Assembly (NCBI RefSeq): GCF_023078275.1
Contig: NC_062971.1
Span: 15,748,001 to 15,812,000, forward strand
DNA from: Leguminivora glycinivorella
Taxonomy: Eukaryota; Arthropoda; Insecta; Lepidoptera; Tortricidae
Direction: 5' to 3'
Length of the DNA: 64,000 nt
In this document: piece by piece, positions 10,230-21,049 of the stretch
Position numbering within the stretch: position 1 is the stretch's first letter
Layout: each line of letters opens with the position of its first letter
Translations under genes and position numbers: made by a program
The notes under the pieces: model-generated
The model's database searches: none
Told to the model about the DNA's origin: nothing
The model's input: only the letters and a program-made list of their open reading frames with translations

Positions 10230-10366
10230 TCGTGGCACTTTTGTCTGTTAGCCTTTGTGTGTATGGTTACTTGTTTGTGTCGTTAATTTTTGTGTATATT
10301 ATATTGTTATCGTCGTTGTTAAGTGCTTACGAATAAAAAATATTCTATTCTATTCTATTCTAATAT
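10230..10366 (+). mobile_element. LINE 3' end with (ATTCT)n tail
   Basis: A 3' UTR-like stretch ends in GTGCTTACGAATAAAAAATA and then ATTCT repeated about four times. Such pentanucleotide tails follow truncated non-LTR elements in moths. No coding part remains. Confidence 0.5.
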
Positions 10367-11449
10367 GTTCCTACGTTTAACAGAAAAATATACGAAATTT
10401 ATGTTAAAATTGTGTAGGACAGTACCTTCTCTCTCTGTAGAGGTGATATACTTATTTGTGGATAGGGTTATGATATGCACTTTTTTTGAATGATAGAACT
10501 ATAAAACTAGATTTAGGTTACATTTTTTATTTATTTAAGTACATTACATTAAGAATTATTTAAAATATCTCATCATTGTTTCTATTAATAAGCTTCAGGA
10601 AAAAGTTAACAACAACTAGCAGTCTTAATATAATACCTACATGAAATATTTTCATTCACATTTATTCAAATCAATTCAATTACCTCATGAACATGAACTA
10701 AAGAGGCAATAATATTGTAACAGCAGAATTGGCTCATATCTTATTGGGTGTTTCGCCAAGTACATCCATTCGGCGCGGGAACAGCCGTAAAGCCTCCGCA
10801 AATGGCCGCCACCGGAAGTGCCACCGGCGGAAGCGCGTGCCGGCCGGGCCTCCTTTCATATAATATGTTAGTTCAATACCTACATATATTAACTATTTTG
10901 TTTCTTGAATATTCTTTAAAAATATCGTGCCTATTTATCTAATTTATTTAAAAAGGTTTTAAGTGAGTACGACATACCTACAAGTATAGATCATTAAATT
11001 GCTTCTTTCAGTAAAGCACTGATAATCTGTACATACCTACATAGTTACAAATAACGATTTTAATTAAAATTATTATTGAAAGCGTTTGGGCGCGTTGATG
11101 TCTTTCTTTCTTTTAAAATTTTAAACGTAAAAATTGTAGGATATTTTATTTGGCTAACTTTCAAAAGTATTCCATCTCTTAAAATATAAAACCTACATTT
11201 TAGTATTAAGTATTTCATTTTAGGGTACGTATTTATTAGGTATATAATAATAGTTTTTGACACCTAGCTTTAAAAATAAATTAGTAGTGAACAAATAAAA
11301 AAAACAGTCAATATCATCAGATACATATATTTATTTTTTATCGTATCAAGTAGGTTCAGGTAGACCAGACCCAATAAGAACGGCAGTGAAATTTACAATA
11401 CAATATAACGTATATACTTATAAAATATAGATCATTGATATTAGAGTTA
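10367..11449. other. Intergenic DNA with a GC-rich patch
   Basis: Positions 10755-10857 are strongly GC-rich (GCCGCCACCGG, GCCGGCCGGGCC) within AT-rich DNA. All frames were read: no NK6 homeobox exon or other family is recognisable there. It may be an old repeat or a regulatory island downstream of the NK6 first exon, within its first intron. Confidence 0.35.
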
Positions 11450-11454
11450 TTCTA

Positions 11455-11581
11455 AGGTTAGCTGGAAGAGATCCCTTAAAGGGATAAGCTCGCCTTTGTA
11501 CATAACCGTTATAATTATTCTCTATACATGTAATTTGGTCTGTACAATAAAGTGTTTACTGCTACTACTATTACTACTAGA
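11455..11581 (+). mobile_element. LINE 3' end with TAC-repeat tail
   Basis: The sequence has the 3' UTR pattern GCTGGAAGAGATCCCTTAAA, GGGATAAG..CGCC, then CAATAAAGTGTTTACTGC followed by TACTACTATTACTACTA. This is a very common moth non-LTR tail, here without coding sequence. It lies inside the first intron of the NK6 gene but in the opposite sense. Confidence 0.6.
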
Positions 11582-11781
11582 GCACCTCTTTTAGCGATAA
11601 AAGTTATAAAAAGGTCCCAACCACGTTGACACTTCGCGGATAAGATTATAATATGTATTTATATATAATGGGTATGTTGTTGTATTCAAGTTTAAGTAAG
11701 TTAATAAGTATTCTACTGCATTTCGAAAGGACAGGGAGCAAAACACGCGTTACATACTTCTCGTTAACTAAAAAGACTTAC

Positions 11782-12088
11782 TAGATTGCAGCCGGTCTCT
11801 CCATGCCATCGGGTTAGACACCAGTCCCTGGAAGCCAGGCCAGTACAGCGGCTTATGCTGGAGGTAGTGCGCCATGCCCGCCGCCGCCGCCGCCAGGGAC
11901 AGCCGGGGCGTCAGCATCCCTCCCATGCCGACAGAACCCCCTACAGGTCGCGACAGGATGTGGTCGATGCCGTGAGGGTTCGGGGCCGGCGGCGGTGCCT
12001 CCGCTAGAGAGCTCAGTGCGGCCAGCGGCGCTCCGAAACCGTTTTCTAGGTTACGCGTTAGAGGGGGCGACCCGCGAAGCTCTGACAT
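11782..12088 (-). CDS. NK6-class homeobox gene, first coding exon (HGTX/Nkx6)
   Basis: This exon encodes the N-terminus of an NK6-family homeodomain transcription factor, a nuclear DNA-binding repressor that in animals helps specify motor neurons. The ATG at 12088-12086 has A at -3. There are 102 codons plus one base: the frame PLAALSSLAE (residues 21-30) matches the conserved NK6 N-terminal block, HGIDHILSRP (39-48) is the NK6 decapeptide that resembles the Groucho-binding eh1 motif, and LYWPGFQ (81-87) with WRDRL (96-100) is the block found just before the homeobox in NK6 proteins. The exon ends at 11782, where the minus strand reads A|GTAAGT, a consensus splice donor (phase 1). The frame would otherwise stop seven residues later. 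The homeobox itself is not in the window, so the next exon lies beyond coordinate 1. It is GC-rich against AT-rich flanks. Confidence 0.93.
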
Positions 12089-12470
12089 TGTTTACTGTCT
12101 GTACACCAGTCCCGTTAGGACTTTAAAACATGCCCTTTAACACCTTGAGTCTAGTCCTCTTTAATCAGTGTAATGTTTTTCAATATCACGAATTTTGAGT
12201 CCAATTTAAATTGTCCTTACATTTAAATGACAATCTTCAAATCATGACCAGTCCACTTTGTCAATAGAGTTACTATCCAATCAAGAAGTTCACAGGTTAG
12301 AATCGCACTAGTGCAGAAATCTTATTTGGGCACACTGGATTGTCATCACACGACCGTGACGCGGGCGGCCGCGCGCGCGCTGCGACTGCAAATGAAAATA
12401 ACCAAACCGGCCAAATAAAAACTGGATAGAGACCGCCCAGTCAATCTGAACCTTATAGACAACGCCCCTT
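12089..12470 (-). promoter_or_regulatory. 5' leader and putative promoter side of the NK6 gene
   Basis: This is the sequence immediately upstream of the NK6 ATG. A minus-strand TATAAG lies at 12457-12452 and a CCAGT initiator-like word at 12425-12421, about 34 bases apart. A CpG/GC run sits at 12355-12385. These are weak signals; the transcription start is a guess, and the leader could also be spliced from farther upstream. Confidence 0.3.
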
Positions 12471-13787
12471 CGAAGGCAGGTTCACGAAACTATAGCTGAC
12501 TCACTCATATTAGCTTACGATAGAAAGGGTGGGAAGACGTGTGGTGTTAACAGAAGAGTGTAGATTGAGGGAATGGCTATTTGATGGCGTTTCTTGTCTC
12601 TTTATAATTAAGTCGGGTGCAGTTTTTGTCCCCCCTCCGCTGTCGTGGTCGGTATAGTTTGTCGATGCCGACAAATGTAATGCAGCTGTTTGTTTGTTAT
12701 TGATAGTCAATGGGTAATAAATCTTTGACAAATTCGCGAATTATAATGTGATTTATTGACCTGAATTGGGCCCAAGTATAATGTGCACTTCAATAAACTG
12801 CAATTTAAAGCAGTTGCCTTATAATGTACGTTATTTGGAAAGTTAGATAATATATTATCTTTCTCATATATTTTTATTTTTATGGATATAAAAGAAAATC
12901 AGTTTTCTTTACATCTATTAACATACAAGATGTGGTTGCTACAACCAATTTTAATTAATATGTATAAATGTAAATATTAAATAAATTCACCCAAATCTTT
13001 ATATTCTAACGAACCTAGATGTAATATTTCATACTCGTATACAATATATAATTCTTACCTAATTCCTATTTAAAAAATCCAGACACATCCGGCTCTTAGA
13101 CAAAAAAGTTATAAAAAACCTTTAAAGCTTATTATTATATGTTTAAACCGCCACAACATTACCCCGGTTTACACCCCTCCGATCCCAAAAGCTTTAGGCA
13201 AATTAAAAAGCTCCGACCATCATAAATAAATAACAATAAAGCTATTTATTAGCTGCACAAAAGTTACATCCTGACTTTTGACAATAAAGTATTTTTTAGT
13301 TGGGGTAATAGTTTAATTGATTGGGTTAAATTGTGAGATAATGTCTATAAAAGTTTAAATTCAATGGATATTATATTATAAGGGTTGGTTTTATTTTCTA
13401 TTTTAATACTTACGAGTATATCCGGACCAATTTTATCCCAATACGGTATTTAAAAAAAAACAGAAAGTCTAGGTACCTACACTAATTAAAATTACACTCA
13501 TTTTATCATTTAATTGACTAGACTACTTTACAATTTCATAATTATTTACAGCTAGATAATTTATGTAGGTATTTAAAAAGTCAGATTGAAATTATTTCTT
13601 GATATCGTGTTAGGTGCTATTCTTATGTCATCTAATCGACCAGTATTATATTTAATTTAAAAACACCATATCAGAAATATTTAGTACCTATTTTTACTAA
13701 CGTGAAATCTTTTGTGAAGTTAACCCTCAAAAGCCCAAATCCGCTAACACCAAGATAAAAATCAGCAATTACCAGCCAAATGTCGCC
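12471..13787. other. AT-rich intergenic DNA upstream of NK6
   Basis: No exon or named repeat supported. Read for coding in all frames; nothing with family motifs. Confidence 0.5.
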
Positions 13788-14367
13788 AAAGTGTCTGTGA
13801 GCGTCAAGCTGTATAGTGTAGCCGCCAATTAATAATGTTTACAATGGGATTGTTGCGCTCCGTGCGGCCGGATGTGCGCCCGGCGCGACGCCCGGATGTC
13901 GGGTGAGGTACCAGTGCGAGCGAGAAGCCATCTAGTAGCCAAAGTGTCTGCGAGTGTCAAGCTGTAGTGTAGCCGCCAATTAATAATGTTTACAATGGGA
14001 TTGTTGCGCTCCGTGCGGCCGGATGTGCGCCCGGCGCGACGCCCGGATGTCGGGTGAGGTACCAGTGTGAGCGAGAAGCCATCTAGTAGCCAAAGTGTCT
14101 GTGAGCGTCAAGCTGTAGCGTAGCCGCCAATTAATAATGTTTACAATGGGATTGTTGCGCTCCGTGCGGCCGGATGTGCGCCCGGCGCGACGCCCGGATG
14201 TCGGGTGAGGTACCAGTGTGAGCGAGAAGCCATCTAGTAGCCAAAGTGTCTGTGAGCGTCAAGCTGTAGCGTAGCCGCCAATTAATAATGTTTACAATGG
14301 GATTGTTGCGCTCCGTGCGGCCGGATGTGTGCCCGGCGGCGCGACGCACGGATGTCGGATGAGGTAC
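13788..14367. repeat. 151-bp satellite array 1 (about 3.8 units)
   Basis: The landmark GCCGCCAATTAATAATG starts at 13821, 13972, 14123 and 14274, an exact 151-bp period. Units contain GC-rich CGGCCGGATGTGCGCCCGG and CCCGGATGTCGGGTGAGG, a linker GAGCGAGAAGCCATCTAG and an AT-rich TTAATAATGTTTACAATGGG. The last unit carries a 3-bp expansion (CCCGGCGGCGCGACGCACGG). The same satellite forms array 2 at 23498-24046. Short open frames on the minus strand run across units but have no family motif and reflect the period rather than a gene. Confidence 0.95.
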
Positions 14368-14639
14368 CATGACTCAGAGCGGACGCTGCACCACCACCTG
14401 CAGTGTATACTCAAACATACTTGTGTGTTTTATTAACTACAATTCCTAGATGTCAGTCTCCCTCCTTCTTCTTTAAATCTGTTACCTTTTTCAATTCAGA
14501 CTGTTTTGAAAACTAGATTAGTACATTTTTTTTTATATACATATATGATTGTTTTTTTTTTCTTTTTCTTCAATAGCATACAAATCATACAATATAATTG
14601 TACAATGCAAGCATCGCACATTTCTCGCGTCAGCATTAA
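14368..14639. other. Intergenic DNA
   Basis: Nothing recognised. Several T-runs occur (14527-14562). Confidence 0.4.
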
Positions 14640-14753
14640 AATTAATATAATTATGACTTGATTAGAATTGCTTTGCATTGCTTGATTGCATTTGCATGCA
14701 TTTAGTTATGTTTTATTGCAAATAAATAATGATTGATTGATTGATTGATCGCT
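14640..14753 (+). mobile_element. LINE 3' end with (ATTG)n tail
   Basis: TTATTGCAAATAAATAATG is followed by four ATTG units, a common moth LINE terminus. Only the 3' end is present. Confidence 0.5.
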
Positions 14754-15129
14754 GTATTTGCGATTACGCTATACATCGATTTATGCATTAGTTTATGTTT
14801 ATACGTGCTCCTAGCTAGTACTCAGTATACCTTGGTTATCAATAAATTTATAAGTGTATCAAAAATCAGTGTTTCTATCAAGACTACCATCAACCATCAA
14901 GAATCATATCATCTAAGGTGTACGGCTCGTACAATAATATTTCACTAATTTCATACCTTTTCAAGATTTACATTATTATTATTTTTTTTTTTTTTTAGGT
15001 CGCTTGTCAGGCGTCTAATGTATATTAGGTAATTATTGATGATAACATTGATAACTGATTGTATCGGCCCTATACTTCATTATATGCACCTATTATTGCT
15101 AGTAACTAGTAAATAGTACATATAAGTAT

Positions 15130-15256
15130 TTAGTTATAGAACCTAATGTATCTGGAGCCTCGTCTGCCGACAAACCATACTCTGGTTTGGCAGAAGATAA
15201 ATTTAGTTGTAGGTTTAGTTTTTGAATAAACATTTATTTCATTTTTCATTTCATCT
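15130..15256 (+). mobile_element. LINE 3' end with TTTCAT tail
   Basis: It contains CTCGTCTGCCGACAAACCAT and the inner hairpin CCATACTCTGGTTTGGCAGA, then GAATAAACATTTATTTCATT and TTTCAT repeats. I recognise this as a moth LINE 3' tail; no coding sequence is attached. Confidence 0.5.
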
Positions 15257-15788
15257 AATGCAATTCATAATACTTACGGATATTATAATGTTTAGTTAGA
15301 TCTACTCATAAATTTAATTATAAATTGCAGTGCATAGTTATTAAAACTTTTACTGTCTACTGTTTTTTTCTGGATCGAAAGGGCTCGTGATTCATTGCAT
15401 TGTAATACATAGAGATACTATATAGAATATGCATTAAAATCCTATTCAGGGTCACGTATCCACTTTATCGTTTTATTGATTTTGTTTCATCATGATCAGC
15501 TTTCTTTCTCGTAGATACTTTGTACCACACAAAGTAATCAACGATTAATTTTCTAAAATAGATAGCTGTTCATATACTATTTAAGAAGTGCTTACCCAAT
15601 TGACCCAATTATACTAACATCCGATTTATATCTACACAGTATGTATATATTTTAGATAACACTTTTCTTTTAAAGTATTTTATCAACATCTTTTTTTTAT
15701 TATTATTATCTCTTTATCTATCTTAAGATCTTAACTCTTAGGCTAGGCTATTTTATAATATGATTATTAAAGAAATTACAAAACCACT
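15257..15788. other. Intergenic DNA
   Basis: AT-rich, with no gene or named repeat seen. Confidence 0.45.
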
Positions 15789-15985
15789 TTTTTTTTTTTT
15801 TTTTGGCTGATTGGCGATTGACCATAGTCACACCCGATGGAAGGTGAAGATATAGTCGAAGATGGAGCTCACCGATTCAGTAATACTTAGCATATTCACT
15901 TTTATCTTAAAGAGACCGAGGTCGTATTTTTCTGGGAACATCTATGGTGGGAGTGCATTCCATTCCTTTGATAAAATATTATCTA
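15789..15985 (-). mobile_element. LINE 3' end fragment, minus orientation
   Basis: A T-run of about 17 (poly(A) on the minus strand) is followed by the same block as at 2386-2510 (GGCGATTGACCATAGTCACA, GATGGAGCTCACCGATTC). This copy is longer and extends to about 15985 with GGGAGTGCATTCCATTCC. Confidence 0.6.
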
Positions 15986-16630
15986 AATTATTACCCAAAT
16001 ATTATCTCCTTCATTTACTTTCTTTGCGCTGTTAACCGAACAAATCAGCATGCCCATTTACAAGGCATCAAGTCATACTGAAATTGACCGGAGTAACAGG
16101 AGTAACAGAATACTTATGCAGCTCACCGAACTACGAGGTAACTACCTCGTAGTAGGTAAGCACAGTGTTTCTCCCCAGGTACCACGATTTGAATTTGTTT
16201 TTGCAGCTGTTCAGATTCAGATTCAGATTCAGGGGGTAACTCCAGCCAGCAGATCCTGCTGCAAGGACTAGGAAGGGGAGACTACAGGGGGAGGAGATTT
16301 TGATACGCAATAGCGCTGTAGGCTCACGTGACTCTGATGATTGAGCCTAAGAGGCAGCGAGTCGTTGGATATGTCTGCGTCACATCTCACCGACTAAGAC
16401 TCGAACGCAGAATCAGACAGAGTACGTTTGCAAACTGGCTCATTGCGCAGCAACCCCTGCTGCCCCGCCGTAGGCCCCCGCAGCCTGTCCAAGACACCAG
16501 AGCACCCAGTAGATAGGGTTGGGAGTGTAGGGTTTGCAGTCAGGATAGTAGGAGAGACGGGAAATTTGGAGCCGACCCGAATACAAGGCATCGTAAAGTC
16601 AGCGTTGGGTAGATAAATACTATACTTGGT
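15986..16630. other. Unrecognised GC-richer block
   Basis: The segment from about 16200 is clearly richer in GC than its neighbours and contains four GATTCA-type hexamer units (16210-16232) and a 22-bp palindrome CTACGAGGTA-AC-TACCTCGTAG at 16131-16152. Short frames on both strands (for example 16428-16616 plus, 16394-16591 minus) have no motif I know. It could be an old repeat or an untranslated exon. Confidence 0.3.
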
Positions 16631-19600
16631 GTGTAATAAATATTAGGTGTGAGGATATGTGACTGCATTTAAAATACACCCTCCCCTTTGTCTCACTTGT
16701 CATTTCTTCGTCTCGGATGTATCAGACGGAAGCTGGCTAGCTTCCAGAGGGGCTTCTCCCGTCTTCTTTTACGGTTTCAGAGCCAGCTTGATGTCGTTGC
16801 ACGTTGTAGTTGTGTTATTTCAGCGATAGTGGAGTATATCGGTAGTTTTCTATAACTCCACGGATCCCATGTATATTGTTCTTCTTTGTCTCAATTCTTC
16901 CATAAGTAGTCTCTACGCGTGAAGTGTGTAAATATTGGTTGATTACTACATTGCCACTGTTAAGATCACCCACAACACTTTACTATACGTTAACTAAACA
17001 AATGACACTAAAAAATCAAAACGTAACTAAGTAATTGTTAAATTTGGTAAATATTTCACACTGTAACTGCTTTCACTGTAAGATAAAACTGAGGCTAGCA
17101 TTCTGAAGATATTGTAGCACAGTTCTCAGTTTTGTTCAACCGGCTGCGCAGCGCATTCTTGATGATGATCTACGAAGAGGGTTGAGTTGAGCACTGTTTA
17201 GATAATGAGTTATTTTTTCTGTTGCTTATTCTCGTTGATAGTTTCATTTCATGTCATTCTTTGTGAACTCGATGTATTTCTTATTTCTTGACAGACGACA
17301 AACACGTGAGGTTTAGTGCAAACAGTTTGAGTGTCCATAATATGAGCAGACTTGGCGAAGTAATAAGGGCTCCAATAACGTTGTCCTGTTGTGGGTAAGT
17401 GCAGAGTAATGTAATGGTGTTGCTGGTTGTAGACGTCTACGGCGATATGTTTGATAACACGTCCGCTGATGGGATAATTAAGAATGAATAACGTTTTAAA
17501 GCGCCGATGCAACTATGTATTACCATTTAGGCAAATAAGGGTTTATGTATTTCTTTAGTATCTTCTTGTGACATCTATTTCTTCGAGCTCATAAAAGACC
17601 CTCACAATTTTAGGCCCATACTTTCACGGTGCATCCATTCACCACAACACATATAGCATTAGATACACAAGTTCACTTAAGGATAGCACAGATAATAACA
17701 ACGACAAATTATGGTAGTAATAGTCACTTCATCATCTACACTCGAAATCACTTAATAAGTACTATACTTCTGTTAGTACCTACTATTTTGACTACCACAA
17801 GTACCACAACACTAGATCGCGCCCGTATGTATTCATGTAGGTACCTAAAACTGAGAGAATAAAAATATAGTTTAATATAGTTGGCCGGTTTAGTCTGGTC
17901 TGGTAATAAAAGCGATTGTTATTTTTTTCTCTAGTAGGTAGCGTGGGTTCGAATGCCAGATGGGGCCTATTGTCTTAGTTATAAATTTGCGTCAGGAATT
18001 TGGAAAGACATTTGGATGAAAAGATTTAATGGGGTTTGCAGTTATACTATAGTCGGGCGGCCGGCCGTTAAACAACCCTATATCAATAGAGTATTGCATA
18101 ATTTATATCCTTTTTGACCGCGTTTGGCAGAATAGCGGTGACTGGAGGCCAGATGTGTGCGTCTTTACAAGGAAATTGTCTTGGTTTTTTTAAGAAAGTA
18201 ATTTATCCTTTTCTTTAATGGGAAGTTATTGGCTTGGTTTATGGTTTGGAAGTGCAATGTATTATGTTGTAAAAGTTGCCCAGATAGTTCAAGAAAACAG
18301 CCCGTGTTTTTTTTCCTTTTTTTGAGTCTCAGATACTTGTTTGGTATTTCCAGCTAGCTATGTATCATTGGGGGTTGAGTAAGTACCTAAGGTGCTATTA
18401 TGTAAAGCTAAGTAAAGTGAAGTTAGTATCCACAACATTATAGGTATGTTTTCCAAACTAAGATATTTCGTTACAGTTCCTAGTTAAAACGGTACCAAAG
18501 GTATGATATAAAGTGTTATACAGCGCAAAAGCAATGGTAATTTTAATGCTGACAACCTGGTCAAATAGACATCGCTATCGGTTTTATCGAGACCAACATT
18601 ACAGGCCTTCTTAAATCAACTTTCCTGTCTTGTGCAGAACCGTAGCGCTAGTTCTAGACACATAACTAATATGAACTATGCGGCCCATGGAAATTGCGTA
18701 GTGGAAATTTTAGCTAATATAGTTTAATTGAGGTACCTGGACTATGTGACCTGTCTTACCTACCTAGTTACTAAAATAGTCAGGTATAATTTTATGGTAA
18801 CGTCACGGCTATCGCTCAACGGTTCTGCGAGTCAATGTTAACTTTTGTTCTCGATTCATTAATTTAAAACTGATCAAATAAGGCGTTACTTAATGTAACT
18901 TAAGATTAGATTCAATAGGACTATAAGATTAGCTTAAATATAACTGAAATTGGTCACGTGACTGGCTCTTTCAGGCTAGTGACAAATAACCTTATCTTAA
19001 GTCGATGCTAGATTATAGATTTGAAATCAAAGTTAGGTAGGTGTAATAATAATAAGTTACTTAAAATGATAGCGTGTACAAATGATAGGTATACATTATT
19101 GAATGTTTCGCTTGGTTATTCTTAAAATAAATTTAGTATTAAGTATATATGTTCAGTACAGTTACATGATATTTGTATCCGATTTACATTTTGTTACCTC
19201 GCCTAGAAACAAATAAATAATTACCATTAGATTGAACTATGTGGAATACAAGCATACTATGTGTTGTGCTTATTAAATAGTAAATAAATAGTCGCGTTAT
19301 ATAAATTAGGCACAATGTGTATAATTAGCTAAACTGGGCGTATAATTGTAATCAGCTGATATCCCTTTCGTTGAGGCTTAACAACTTGGTCAAGCTAAAT
19401 CTAGTTAAATAGGCACCTAAACCTAGGAGCACCGGTGTTAGCACTAAGTAAGACAAGTGTTTTTGCAGCTGTGTCTTTAAATTCCTTCAGGAGATGTTAT
19501 ATCTTGACAGACTCAGCGTTTATTTATGTGTCACACGGAGAGAAAAACAACTAGATTTAATGTTCGTTCAACATTTCTATTTTTTTTTTTTAAATTGCGC

Positions 19601-19655
19601 CTACGTGTTCTTTCATTCCAACTACAAGTTTGATGTTGTTAAGTGTAGTTACACT
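16631..19655. other. Intergenic DNA, no gene supported
   Basis: About 3 kb of mainly unique sequence. A minus-strand frame at 17249-17512 (87 residues, with a YWSPYYF stretch and several aromatic residues) reads like decayed coding sequence but matches no family I recognise. A tRNA B-box-like GGGTTCGAATGCC lies at 17946-17958 without a convincing A box. Confidence 0.35.
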
Positions 19656-19659
19656 TCCT

Positions 19660-19816
19660 TCTACATTTTTTTTTATACCACGTCGGTGGCAAACAGTTAT
19701 AGGGCCTCCTAATTGAAAGCGATCACCGTAACCTATGGACGCCTGCAACTCAAGGGGTGTCACATGCGCGTCGTCGACCCATTAGAAACTTGTATAGTCC
19801 TTTTTTTTTTTTTTTT
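19660..19816 (-). mobile_element. LINE 3' end fragment, minus copy of the 46066-46376 tail
   Basis: Words such as CACGTCGGTGGCAAACAG, CACCGTAACCTATGGACGCC and TGCAACTCAAGGGGTGTC are the reverse complement of the tail at 46260-46376. T-runs at both edges mark the poly(A) ends of this and a neighbouring copy. Confidence 0.65.
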
Positions 19817-19920
19817 AGAACCCCATACTGTAGTTCATCGGGGAATACCTTGACATAGCTCATTCCACAGCCGGAGCGTTCGTGGGAGGAAATATTATTG
19901 TTTTTTTTTTTTTTTTTTTT
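19817..19920 (-). mobile_element. Second LINE fragment between T-runs
   Basis: GACATAGCTCATTCCACAGC and GGAGCGTTCGTGGGAGG belong to a LINE repeat common in moths, here a short piece bordered by T14-T22 runs. Assignment is by recall only. Confidence 0.45.
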
Positions 19921-21049
19921 GAACCAATCTTTTATTTAAACCAACAAGTCGATTTTGTAAAAGCACATGTCACATATTGATTTAAACATAATGTTTGGCT
20001 GATTCAATAAAATATATTTTAACAAGTTTGACCTTGTTGTTTGGTTCGTACAAATTCGACTTGTATCATCAATATTGTGATTTATTCCCTTTACTAAAAT
20101 ACTATTGTTTCAAACAGATAAACACGCAACAAGACGAGTTTGTTAGATTCACAAGGCAAATTTCTCTCAGTTGTACCCTTAACTTCACATCCGTCTATCA
20201 ATCCATTTATATATAGAATAGAATCATGTTCCCTAACTTCTAAATAATGTGCATTGTAAGTAGTTAGATACCTAGATAATTGACGTGAAGCATTGAAATC
20301 TGTGATTATTTAACATTTTACAATCACTACAGACAAAGCTGATTCAGCCGCTGATTGTTGTCCTTTTGTTCATTTTCTTGACCAGACGAAATAAGGTCAC
20401 TAGTGAGATTTCAATATCCTCCCGTGAAATTACGCAAACAAGTTCAGCATTTTTATTTCTTATTTTTTTTTCTATATTAGTTCAATAGAGGCTCACAGAT
20501 CCATTAGTTTATTTGTTTTAACTGGACACCTGACTTGTATGAGATTCACCTACATGAATCTCTGCAGTATGTACCTATTACCCTAACTGATAACGAGTAC
20601 CTTCAGTACCAATATATTTTTGTAATGATTTTCAACTGACGTAGATTGTCTTTGAAAATCTATCATAGATCAACTTAAATAGGCATGTCTTTCTCTTGAG
20701 GTCACCCATACTGACAAAGCCTTGTTGACGGTAAGCAGAGTTAGCAACTTCTTTTTTTTCCGCGTTGTTGAAATGTATCAAGCGTTCGCTTAATTTTATT
20801 CAATTCAGCTGCACCACTACGTGTTTTTTTTATATACAATGCAATGTCAAACCAATGAACTGTCTTTTTTTTTTTTTTTTTTTTCACTCTTTTCACTCTG
20901 ATTGACGTTAGCGGCATCTAGGTATATAAAGAGTGCTCTTTTCCAGCGCTCCTACCGAACTCCTACTGATGTAGGATCACCTTCGCTGTCAAATGCCTCC
21001 AACGACAATTAAGAAGCCATACTGGACTTTCTTGGGGCAACCTGTACCC
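19921..21049. other. Intergenic DNA with long T-runs
   Basis: No exon supported. T-runs of 14-22 bases (for example about 20864-20884) look like poly(A) relics of minus-strand retrotransposons whose bodies are gone. Confidence 0.45.

Noticed and set aside
10748..10942. GC-rich Ala/Gly/Pro-containing frame near 10.8 kb as an exon of the NK6 gene
   Set aside because: The best frame is on the opposite strand from the NK6 exon, and the minus-strand frames show no homeobox or NK6 motif and no clear splice sites.
11786..12007. Plus-strand Arg-rich frame over the NK6 exon
   Set aside because: It is the antisense shadow of the real exon; its composition mirrors the sense codons.
13788..14370. Open minus-strand frames with repeated protein text across the satellite arrays
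   Set aside because: They exist because the 151-bp unit keeps one frame open for short distances; they are lost at the 3-bp variant and show no domain. A satellite explains them fully.
17249..17512. Minus-strand 87-residue frame as a host gene exon
   Set aside because: No motif, no splice signals that I could support and flanking frames are broken; left as an unassigned note.
17946..17958. tRNA gene at the GGGTTCGAATGCC word
   Set aside because: There is no matching A box at the right distance and no cloverleaf arms.
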